Positions 1-5,231 of a stretch of DNA of 7,499 nucleotides are shown here, one piece after another (within the stretch, counting starts at the first letter, position 1; each line of letters begins with the position of its first letter). The notes beneath the pieces are model-generated. The model saw nothing but the letters and a program-made list of their open reading frames with translations, was not told the origin of the DNA and did no database searches. Location: contig DWZW01000170.1 of the NCBI GenBank assembly GCA_019117345.1, forward strand, positions 1 to 7,499. Direction: 5' to 3'. The translations under genes and the position numbers were made by a program. The stretch comes from Claveliimonas stercoravium. GTDB taxonomy: Bacteria > Bacillota > Clostridia > Lachnospirales > Lachnospiraceae.

Positions 1-774
1 GAGATCAGCTTCTATATCCTGTACATGCTCATGATCGCACTGTGCCTGGGGGCCTTCCAGAGCGCGGCGGCCTGGGTGGAGGACGGGATAAGCCTTTTGA
101 CAGGATTCATGAAGGCCCTGTGCCCGGTCTATTTTATCGCTGTTTCCCTGGCCAAAGGGAGCATGACGGCCGCCGCGTTCTACAATCTGGCGCTCCTTGT
201 CATCCTGCTGGTGGAGGTGTTTATGGGAAAGCTCCTGCTCCCGGCCCTCCACGTGTACATGATGATCAAGGTGCTGAACTACCTGTCCCAGGAGGAGTAT
301 CTGTCAAGGCTTATCGAGCTGATGGAGACCCTTGTGTCCTGGACCCTGAAGACGCTGCTGGCTCTGGTCATAGGGCTGAATACCATACAGGGGCTCCTGG
401 CACCGGCTGTCGACAGCGTGAAGCGCAGTGTGCTGACCCGGGGCGTGGAGGCCATACCGGGTGTGGGGGACGCCATTGGCGGGACAGCTGAGGTCATCCT
501 GGGGACGGCGGTGGTGGTCAAGAACGGCATCGGCATTGCGGGGGTGATCATCTGCTTTGCGCTGTGCGTGGTCCCTCTCGTGCAGGCCGCGGTGATGGTC
601 CTCATGTATAAGCTGGCCGCCGCAGTCCTGCAGCCTGTATCTGACAAACGGCTTGTGGGCTGTATCGGGGGGATGGCGGACGCCTGCCAGCTCCTCATGC
701 GGCTCATCTTTACGGCCGGCATGCTCTTCCTCCTGACGGTGGCCATTGTGGCGGCTACCACAAACGGCGGATAG
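1..774 (+). CDS. spoIIIAE: Stage III sporulation protein AE, 3' part (start outside window)
   Basis: Multi-pass membrane component of the mother-cell SpoIIIA complex, which with forespore SpoIIQ forms the channel needed to keep the engulfed forespore active. The frame is open from base 1 with no ribosome binding site before the first internal ATG (25), so the gene is cut by the window edge. About 257 C-terminal residues remain; B. subtilis SpoIIIAE is about 400. Several hydrophobic segments are visible, roughly codons 1-26, 37-54, 60-85, 105-125, 155-190, 195-210 and 235-255. Family-typical stretches are the IPGVGD loop at codons 152-157, followed by a VVKNGIGIAG segment, and a KLAAAVLQP segment with the QP at codons 211-212. 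The next gene, spoIIIAF, begins 29 nt after the TAG stop (772-774). Identification rests on these motifs plus the SpoIIIAF-AG-AH order downstream. Confidence 0.95.
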   Translation, partial: EISFYILYMLMIALCLGAFQSAAAWVEDGISLLTGFMKALCPVYFIAVSLAKGSMTAAAFYNLALLVILLVEVFMGKLLLPALHVYMMIKVLNYLSQEEYLSRLIELMETLVSWTLKTLLALVIGLNTIQGLLAPAVDSVKRSVLTRGVEAIPGVGDAIGGTAEVILGTAVVVKNGIGIAGVIICFALCVVPLVQAAVMVLMYKLAAAVLQPVSDKRLVGCIGGMADACQLLMRLIFTAGMLFLLTVAIVAATTNGG

Positions 775-803
775 GAAGCGGAAAGGCAAAAAGGAGGTGT
801 GGT

Positions 804-1223
804 ATGCTGGAGCAGCTTTACGCGTGGATCAGGAGCGTTGCCTATTTTATGGTTTTCTCCGCTGTGCTCAGCCATGTGATCCCGGGCCGGTCCTACAGAA
901 AATATATCCGCTTTTTCACCGGCCTCCTGCTTGTCATCCTGCTTTTGACGCCGGTCATGAAGCTTCTCGGTATGGGTCAGGAGTTCCTTGCCATCTACCA
1001 GGGCACTGCCTACGAGGAGGAGCTGCGGCAGATAGAGGAGGCGGGGGCTTACCTGGAGGATATCGGATCGAGTGACGGCCTGCCGGAGGAGGCCGAAGGA
1101 CCAGGCACCGGAGCGTCAGGCGCCGGCGAGTCAGGCGCCGAAAAGCCAGGCACCGGAGAGCCGGGGGAGGAGGAGAGGGGCGACAACAGGATCAGTGTGG
1201 AGGAAATCAGGATTGGACAGTAA
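804..1223 (+). CDS. spoIIIAF: Stage III sporulation protein AF, short form with repeat tail
   Basis: Membrane component of the SpoIIIA complex in the mother cell. The ATG at 804 follows a strong AAGGAGGTG site (791-799). The 139-residue product has two hydrophobic segments typical of the family, about residues 9-26 and 37-56, separated by a short loop with the IPGRSYRKYI stretch (26-35). A charged helix rich in Glu follows (about 69-85). B. subtilis SpoIIIAF is about 206 residues and carries a folded cytosolic domain after the second membrane segment. Here residues 87-128 are low-complexity Gly/Glu/Ala/Pro/Ser, with four clear pentapeptide repeats (P/S-G-T/A-G/E-x) at 100-119 and a degenerate fifth at 120-124. 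The last residues, RISVEEIRIGQ, resemble a family-like C-terminal strand, so the middle of the domain seems lost rather than the end frameshifted. The 3' end overlaps spoIIIAG by 11 nt. Identity is firm from position and N-terminal pattern; the role of the tail is unknown. Confidence 0.9.
   Translation: MLEQLYAWIRSVAYFMVFSAVLSHVIPGRSYRKYIRFFTGLLLVILLLTPVMKLLGMGQEFLAIYQGTAYEEELRQIEEAGAYLEDIGSSDGLPEEAEGPGTGASGAGESGAEKPGTGEPGEEERGDNRISVEEIRIGQ
1101..1175 (+). repeat. 15-bp tandem repeat within spoIIIAF (4 clear units plus 1 degenerate)
   Basis: Units begin at 1101, 1116, 1131, 1146 and, degenerate, 1161. Units 1 and 4 share the 13 bases CCAGGCACCGGAG (1101-1113 and 1146-1158). Units 2 and 3 share TCAGGCGCCG (1116-1125 and 1131-1140). 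In the spoIIIAF frame they encode PGTGA, SGAGE, SGAEK, PGTGE and PGEEE. The period is a multiple of three, so gain or loss of a unit would keep frame. Confidence 0.85.
1199..1203 (+). promoter_or_regulatory. Ribosome binding site deciding the spoIIIAG start
   Basis: GGAGG lies inside the 3' end of spoIIIAF, 9 nt before the TTG at 1213. It favours TTG 1213 over the in-frame GTG codons at 1195 (6-mer purine run much farther away) and 1072 (inside the middle of spoIIIAF). Confidence 0.65.
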
Positions 1224-1833
1224 AAAAATCAAAGAATGGATCAGAAAGCTGACGGCAGGAGGGGGCGCCAGGACATGGCTCAGGAAGGACCGCCTGCTCA
1301 TCCTTCTCCTGTCAGGGGTACTGCTGCTGGTGGTCGCCCTACCGGTCTCCGACAGGGACGGGGAGGAGGACTCCGCCCTGGCGCAGGAGGGGCAGACAGC
1401 TGCCGGGCTTTCCGGCGATGAGGACTACGCGGGCTACATGGAGAGAAAGCTGGAGGAGGTCCTGTCAGAGGTGTCCGGCGTAGGGGAGGTGAAGGTCATG
1501 GTGACCCTCCGCTCCACCTCCGAGAAGGTGGTGGAGAAGGATGAGGAGCAGGAGAGCGAGACGGTGACAGAGCAGGACAGCCAGGGCGGGACCCGCACTA
1601 CATCCAGGAGCAGCTCCAGCGGCACCACCGTCTACGGGGAGTCAGACAGCGGCGCTTCCGCCGGGCAGGAGCCCTACGTGACAAAGGAGCTGACCCCTTC
1701 TGTGGAGGGGGTGGTTGTGATCGCTCAGGGCGGGGACCAGCCTGTCACCGTGCAGAACATAACCGAGGCTGTGCAGGCATTATTTAATATAGACACGCAT
1801 AAAATTAAGGTGATGAAGCTGAATGAAAATTAA
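1213..1833 (+). CDS. spoIIIAG: Stage III sporulation protein AG
   Basis: Single-pass membrane protein whose extracytoplasmic domain belongs to the ring-building YscJ/FliF-like fold; in B. subtilis SpoIIIAG forms a large ring in the space between mother cell and forespore. I chose TTG 1213 because GGAGG sits 9 nt upstream and the N-terminus then begins with a short basic cytosolic stretch (DSKKIKEWIRKL). This gives 206 residues (B. subtilis about 229). A membrane segment lies at about 27-45. The ring domain starts near residue 72 (YMERKLEEVLSEVSGVGEVKV, then VMVTL) and resumes at about 155-206, with the GVVVIAQGG stretch (166-174) and the C-terminal HKIKVMKL (196-203). Between them, about 104-153, is a Glu- and Ser-rich insert of low complexity. 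It overlaps spoIIIAF by 11 nt, suggesting coupled translation, and spoIIIAH follows after 12 nt. An earlier start at GTG 1195 cannot be excluded. Confidence 0.92.
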   Translation: MDSKKIKEWIRKLTAGGGARTWLRKDRLLILLLSGVLLLVVALPVSDRDGEEDSALAQEGQTAAGLSGDEDYAGYMERKLEEVLSEVSGVGEVKVMVTLRSTSEKVVEKDEEQESETVTEQDSQGGTRTTSRSSSSGTTVYGESDSGASAGQEPYVTKELTPSVEGVVVIAQGGDQPVTVQNITEAVQALFNIDTHKIKVMKLNEN

Positions 1834-1845
1834 GGAGGTAGCAGA

Positions 1846-2502
1846 GTGAAAAAAATATTCAGGAAAAACCAGATCATCATTGCAGCTCTTGCGGTCATGA
1901 TCGCTGCGGCCGGCTATCTGAACTACTCGGGGCGGCTCTTCGGGGAGAAGGATGACGCGGCCCAGACCAGCGGGGACCTGGCCAGCCAGGAGCTTCTGGA
2001 CATATCCGAGGAGGACGTGTCCGCCGGCTCGGACGATATTGAGAGCCAGGATGTGGACGGGGACGCTGCCGGGGCCCAGGGGGAGACGGGAGACGGCAGT
2101 GTGGACGGCACCCCCGGTGAGGCCGTGCTGACAAGCGGGGATGCCAGCGCAGTGGTGGCGGAGGCAAAGGTGACAAGGGAGCAGGTGCGGGCAAAGAACA
2201 AGGAGGACCTCCTCTCCATCATTGACAACCAGAATTTAAGCGACGAGCAGAAGCAGGACGCGGTCAACCAGATGGTGCAGATGACAGACCTGGCAGAAAA
2301 GGAGGCGGCGGCCGAGACCCTGCTGGCCTCCAAGGGATTTGACGAGGCAGTGGTCAGCCTGACGGCGGACAGCGCGGATGTGGTGGTCAACGCTTCGGAG
2401 CTGTCGGATGCGAACAGGGCCCAGATCGAGGATATCATCACGCGGAAAACCGGGATTGCTGCCCAGAATATCGTCATCACGCCCATCAACACGGCAGAGT
2501 GA
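1846..2502 (+). CDS. spoIIIAH: Stage III sporulation protein AH (SpoIIQ partner)
   Basis: Mother-cell membrane protein whose extracytoplasmic domain binds forespore SpoIIQ across the intermembrane space, joining the two halves of the SpoIIIA-Q channel. The start is GTG at 1846, 7 nt after the AAGGAGG site at 1832-1838, which overlaps the spoIIIAG stop. The 218-residue product matches B. subtilis SpoIIIAH in length. It has a basic N-terminus (KKIFRK), one membrane helix (about 9-25), a long disordered linker (about 34-100) with some 20 Asp/Glu and almost no basic residues, and then the YscJ/FliF-like domain (about 108-215). That domain shows the helical REQVRAKNKEDLLSIID segment, LSDEQKQDAVNQM, and the terminal strand NIVITPIN. 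No terminator hairpin is visible after the TGA, so transcription may continue into the LTD gene. Confidence 0.95.
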   Translation: MKKIFRKNQIIIAALAVMIAAAGYLNYSGRLFGEKDDAAQTSGDLASQELLDISEEDVSAGSDDIESQDVDGDAAGAQGETGDGSVDGTPGEAVLTSGDASAVVAEAKVTREQVRAKNKEDLLSIIDNQNLSDEQKQDAVNQMVQMTDLAEKEAAAETLLASKGFDEAVVSLTADSADVVVNASELSDANRAQIEDIITRKTGIAAQNIVITPINTAE

Positions 2503-2599
2503 GCTTTACAAAGATTTAACGGGGAGCAAAGATGGATCTGAACTGGAACTGTTAAGATAAGGAAAAACAAAGATACAGGGTCAGGAAGGGAATGAGAAG

Positions 2600-3349
2600 A
2601 TGACAGGGAGAGAAAAGAGGGCACTTCGAAATGCGTTTGTAAAGTTTTTGTCCGCAGCAGTGGCGGCTGCCGGCCTGGCCGGCATGTACGGCATGAGGGC
2701 AGGGGCCGTGCAGGCTCCGGCAGAGAGCGGGGCTTCCGTGACAGAGAAGGAGACGGCCGGAGGAGAGCGGGTGATCATCTCCCAGTTCTACGGAGCCGGG
2801 GGCAGAGAAGGCGTCTTCTCCAATGACTTCGTGGAGCTCTATAACCCCGGGGACGAGGACCTCAGCCTGGACGGATACATACTGAGCTACAGCTCGGGAG
2901 GCGAGGAGGGGGAGGCCGGGTCCACGGTGGACAGCGACGGCCTGCGGACAGAAAAAACAGTCGGACTGGCCGGGACTATACCGGCTCACGGATACTATCT
3001 GGTGCGCGGGGCTGACAACCAGTGTGAGGATGGAGCCTACCAGCTGCAGAGTTTTAACAGGGAGTGGCAGGACCTTGTGATCGACGACCAGCCCACGGTC
3101 ACGCTGAAGCTTTACGAGGGGACGACTCTCGCGGATATGGTCTCTACAGAGGGAAGCAGCTGCCAGTATCTTGTCTCCGCCAGCACCTCTGTAGTCAATA
3201 CAGAGGCGGCGAGAGGACAGGATGAGAGAAGCGGGAAAAACCTTCGGACCTTCTACTGGGGAGACAAGGTCACGGTGGAGTACGAGGAGCTGTATGAGCC
3301 CTGGAGCTCCTACGGACCGGCGGACGGGGGGCCGGGAAAAAATATGTGA
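2600..3349 (+). CDS. Exported lamin-tail-domain (LTD) protein
   Basis: A 249-residue protein of unknown function. ATG 2600 has an AGGAAGGG site at 2583-2590, 9 nt upstream. The N-terminus looks like a signal peptide or anchor: basic residues up to K15, a hydrophobic core at about 16-32, and Ala-X-Ala-like sites near 34-39. An LTD fold (immunoglobulin-like, first known from nuclear lamins and found in many secreted bacterial proteins) starts at about residue 57: the VIISQFYGAG strand, the NDFVELYNPG signature (75-84), LSLDGYILSYSS (88-99), and the turn GTIPAHGYYLVRG (125-137). The rest, to about 230, looks like the remaining beta strands. Two cysteines (141 and 188) could form a disulfide. There is no LPXTG motif or second membrane segment, and the end (GGPGKNM) is not clearly truncated. 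It lies 97 nt after spoIIIAH with no terminator between and is followed by a strong terminator, so it may be transcribed with spoIIIA. The LTD assignment is firm; any sporulation role is inference. Confidence 0.8.
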   Translation: MTGREKRALRNAFVKFLSAAVAAAGLAGMYGMRAGAVQAPAESGASVTEKETAGGERVIISQFYGAGGREGVFSNDFVELYNPGDEDLSLDGYILSYSSGGEEGEAGSTVDSDGLRTEKTVGLAGTIPAHGYYLVRGADNQCEDGAYQLQSFNREWQDLVIDDQPTVTLKLYEGTTLADMVSTEGSSCQYLVSASTSVVNTEAARGQDERSGKNLRTFYWGDKVTVEYEELYEPWSSYGPADGGPGKNM

Positions 3350-3353
3350 GTCC

Positions 3354-3404
3354 GGAACAGACCTTCAGACGGAAGTGGATCATTTCTGCCTGAAGGTCTG
3401 TTTT
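3354..3404 (+). terminator. Strong Rho-independent terminator after the LTD gene
   Basis: The perfect 13-bp inverted repeat AACAGACCTTCAG (3356-3368) and its complement (3390-3402) extend inward through eight further pairs, interrupted by one A-C mismatch (3369/3389) and including two G-U pairs, to a 3-nt loop (3378-3380). The right arm runs into TTTT (3401-3404), with more T downstream. It begins 5 nt after the LTD stop codon and separates the sporulation/LTD unit from prfC. Confidence 0.85.
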
Positions 3405-3446
3405 ACTTTGTGACTGGTCAATATAGCAGAATATAGAGAATAACAA

Positions 3447-3476
3447 TTGCGCAGAGGGCATGATCTGTGGTAAACT
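3447..3476 (+). promoter_or_regulatory. Probable sigma-A promoter for prfC (extended -10)
   Basis: A weak -35 box TTGCGC (3447-3452) is 18 nt from the -10 box TAAACT (3471-3476), which is preceded by TGG and so fits an extended -10. Upstream, 3420-3446 is AT-rich and contains AATATAG twice (3420-3426 and 3430-3436, 10 bp apart), placed where an UP element would act. The inferred start, near 3483, gives a leader of about 54 nt. It lies directly between a terminator and prfC, which supports it, but the -35 match is poor. Confidence 0.55.
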
Positions 3477-3501
3477 ATGTATTCGGAATAAAATGACTGT
3501 C

Positions 3502-3537
3502 TGATATAGATGTGAATACAGAGGAGAGCTTATATCA
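3502..3537 (+). promoter_or_regulatory. Small hairpin in the prfC leader with the RBS in its loop
   Basis: TGATATA (3502-3508) can pair with TATATCA (3531-3537), plus one G-U pair inside. The GAGGAG ribosome binding site (3521-3526) falls in the loop and the first base of the start codon falls in the stem. The stem is all A-U apart from one G-C pair, so it is weak. Confidence 0.3.
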
Positions 3538-5141
3538 TGCCGGAATTGACAAAACATATGAAAAATGAGATAAGGAGGCGCCGCACTTTTGCCATCATTT
3601 CCCACCCGGATGCGGGAAAGACCACCCTGACAGAGAAGTTCCTGCTGTACGGAGGAGCCATCAACCAGGCGGGAAGCGTAAAGGGGAAGGCCACTGCAAA
3701 GCACGCCGTGTCGGACTGGATGGAGATCGAGAAGGAGAGAGGTATCTCTGTCACCTCCTCTGTCCTGCAGTTTGAGTATGACGGGTATTGCATCAACATC
3801 CTGGACACGCCGGGGCATCAGGACTTCTCGGAGGACACCTACCGGACCCTGATGGCGGCGGACTCCGCTGTGATGGTGATCGACGCCTCCAAGGGAGTGG
3901 AGGCCCAGACGAGAAAGCTGTTCAAGGTCTGCACCATGCGCCACATCCCCATTTTTACCTTTATCAACAAGATGGACCGGGAGGCCATGGACACCTTTGA
4001 GCTCCTGGACGACATTGAGAGCGAGCTGGGCATCGCCACCTGCCCCATCAACTGGCCTATCGGCTCGGGCAAGAGCTTCAAAGGCGTGTACGACCGGAGG
4101 GAGAGAGAGGTGGAGCTCTTTTCCGACACAAAGAAGGGGACTACACAGGGGGAGGTTAAGAAGGTGAAGATCGATGACCCGGAGATCACCTGGCTCATCG
4201 ACGACAACCAGAGACTGCAGCTGGAGGAGGAGATCGAGCTCCAGGACGGAGCGGGCGCCGAGTTCGACCAGGATCTGGTCAGCCGGGGCGAGCTGTCGCC
4301 GGTATTCTTCGGCTCCGCCCTGACCAACTTCGGCGTGGAGACATTCCTGCAGCACTTCCTTGACATGACATCCTCCCCTCTTCCAAGGAAATCCGACAGG
4401 GGGGATATTGACCCCATGGAGGAGCCGGATTTCTCGGCCTTTGTGTTCAAGATACAGGCCAATATGAACAAGGCCCACAGGGACAGGATCGCCTTCATGC
4501 GCATCTGCTCCGGCAAATTTGACGCGGGCATGGAGGTCCATCACATCCAGGGCGGGAGGAAGGTGCGCCTCTCCCAGCCCCAGCAGATGATGGCCAGCGA
4601 GAGAAAAATTATCGAGAACGCCTATGCGGGGGACATCATCGGTGTCTTTGACCCGGGCATCTTCTCCATCGGAGACACCCTGACCGCCTCCCCGGAGAGG
4701 TTTGCCTTTGAGGGTATCCCCACCTTTGCCCCGGAGCATTTCGCCAGAGTCCGGCAGGTGGACACCATGAAGAGAAAGCAGTTCATCAAGGGCATCAGCC
4801 AGATTGCCCAGGAGGGTGCTATCCAGATCTTCCAGGAGTACAACACCGGCATGGAGGAGATCATCGTGGGCGTGGTGGGCGTCCTCCAGTTTGACGTGCT
4901 CAAATATCGCTTGGAGAATGAGTACAAGGTGGAGATACGTCTGGACACGCTTCCCTATGAGCACATCCGCTGGATCGAGAACGAGGACCTGGACCTGGAC
5001 CGCCTTGTGGGCACATCGGACATGAAGAAGATAAAGGACTTAAGGGACAGGCCCCTGCTCCTTTTCATCAACGAGTGGAGCATCCGCATGACTCTGGACC
5101 GGAACGAGGGTCTTGTCCTCTCGGAGTTTGGGCGCTCGTAG
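3537..5141 (+). CDS. prfC: Peptide chain release factor 3 (RF3)
   Basis: Translational GTPase that removes RF1/RF2 from the ribosome after peptide release. The ATG at 3537 has GAGGAG 10 nt upstream; the next Met (residue 8) has no such site. Length 534 matches the family (E. coli 529). GTPase motifs are in order: G1 SHPDAGKTT (22-30), switch I RGISVTSS (68-75), G3 DTPGHQDF (90-97), G4 NKMD (144-147) and G5 GSA (259-261). The SHPDAGKT form of the P-loop separates RF3 from EF-G and TetM-type ribosome protection proteins, which have AHVDAGKT or GHVDHGKT. Domain II covers about 300-385, and the RF3 C-terminal domain covers about 395-530, with RQVDTMKRKQF (406-416), GVVGVLQFDVLKYRLENEY (445-463) and the terminal WSIRMTLDRNEGL. 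The gene stands between a terminator and the next operon's promoter, so it is probably its own unit; no hairpin terminator is seen after it, so read-through into the Asp23 operon is possible. Confidence 0.97.
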   Translation: MPELTKHMKNEIRRRRTFAIISHPDAGKTTLTEKFLLYGGAINQAGSVKGKATAKHAVSDWMEIEKERGISVTSSVLQFEYDGYCINILDTPGHQDFSEDTYRTLMAADSAVMVIDASKGVEAQTRKLFKVCTMRHIPIFTFINKMDREAMDTFELLDDIESELGIATCPINWPIGSGKSFKGVYDRREREVELFSDTKKGTTQGEVKKVKIDDPEITWLIDDNQRLQLEEEIELQDGAGAEFDQDLVSRGELSPVFFGSALTNFGVETFLQHFLDMTSSPLPRKSDRGDIDPMEEPDFSAFVFKIQANMNKAHRDRIAFMRICSGKFDAGMEVHHIQGGRKVRLSQPQQMMASERKIIENAYAGDIIGVFDPGIFSIGDTLTASPERFAFEGIPTFAPEHFARVRQVDTMKRKQFIKGISQIAQEGAIQIFQEYNTGMEEIIVGVVGVLQFDVLKYRLENEYKVEIRLDTLPYEHIRWIENEDLDLDRLVGTSDMKKIKDLRDRPLLLFINEWSIRMTLDRNEGLVLSEFGRS

Positions 5142-5150
5142 GAGAAAGTG

Positions 5151-5179
5151 TTGGCATTTGCATATAAATTTGGTATAAT
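5151..5179 (+). promoter_or_regulatory. Near-consensus sigma-A promoter of the Asp23-nusB-xseAB operon
   Basis: TTGGCA (5151-5156) and a perfect TATAAT (5174-5179) are 17 nt apart, with TGG just before the -10 box giving an extended -10. The -35 box begins 10 nt after the prfC stop. The expected start, near 5186, leaves a leader of about 45 nt. This is the strongest promoter in the window and suggests high basal expression in growing cells. Confidence 0.9.
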
Positions 5180-5196
5180 GTATATTATTAATGTAA

Positions 5197-5215
5197 TGTG
5201 AACAAAAAACTCACA
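5197..5215 (+). promoter_or_regulatory. Short dyad in the Asp23 leader
   Basis: TGTGA (5197-5201) and TCACA (5211-5215) form a perfect 5-bp dyad around 9 A-rich bases. It lies after the inferred transcription start and ends 3 nt before the GGAGGG site. It could be a small hairpin, an operator, or chance. Confidence 0.25.
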
Positions 5216-5218
5216 GAT

Positions 5219-5224
5219 GGAGGG
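5219..5224 (+). promoter_or_regulatory. Ribosome binding site deciding the Asp23 start
   Basis: GGAGGG lies 7 nt before the ATG at 5232. The in-frame ATG at 5217 overlaps this site and has no Shine-Dalgarno sequence of its own, so 5232 is preferred. Confidence 0.75.
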
Positions 5225-5231
5225 CATTTTT

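Noticed and set aside
279..875. Overlapping minus-strand open frames opposite spoIIIAE
   Set aside because: No domain, and the + strand encodes a conserved membrane protein.
1072..1212. Upstream extension of spoIIIAG from GTG 1072
   Set aside because: It would add repeat-derived Gln/Ala/Pro sequence before the normal N-terminus and lies far inside spoIIIAF; TTG 1213 has a proper ribosome binding site.
2505..2558. Possible promoters before the LTD gene (TTTACA at 2505 with AAAGAT at 2528; TGTTAAGAT at 2550)
   Set aside because: Each has only one acceptable box: the first has a poor -10, and the second an extended -10 without a -35. Not strong enough to call, though a weak promoter there would weaken the co-transcription idea.
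1923..2624. 233-codon open frame on the minus strand opposite spoIIIAH
   Set aside because: Ser/Leu/Ala-rich shadow of the acidic linker and ring domain; the + strand frame is a clear family member.
3270..4964. 564-codon open frame on the minus strand opposite prfC
   Set aside because: It mirrors the codon-position bias of a GC-rich gene that has complete GTPase motifs on the + strand; its translation is Leu/His/Val-rich with no recognisable domain, and it runs through the terminator hairpin.
3537..5141. prfC as a TetM-like tetracycline ribosome protection protein or EF-G
   Set aside because: The P-loop reads SHPDAGKTT, the length is 534 residues, and the C-terminal domain is of RF3 type; TetM and EF-G are longer and have different signatures.
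5148..5201. 17-codon GTG micro-frame after prfC
   Set aside because: It coincides with the promoter boxes, its GGAG is only 3 nt from the start, and its sequence is explained by the AT-rich promoter.
5217..5231. ATG 5217 as Asp23 start
   Set aside because: It overlaps the ribosome binding site used by ATG 5232 and has none of its own.
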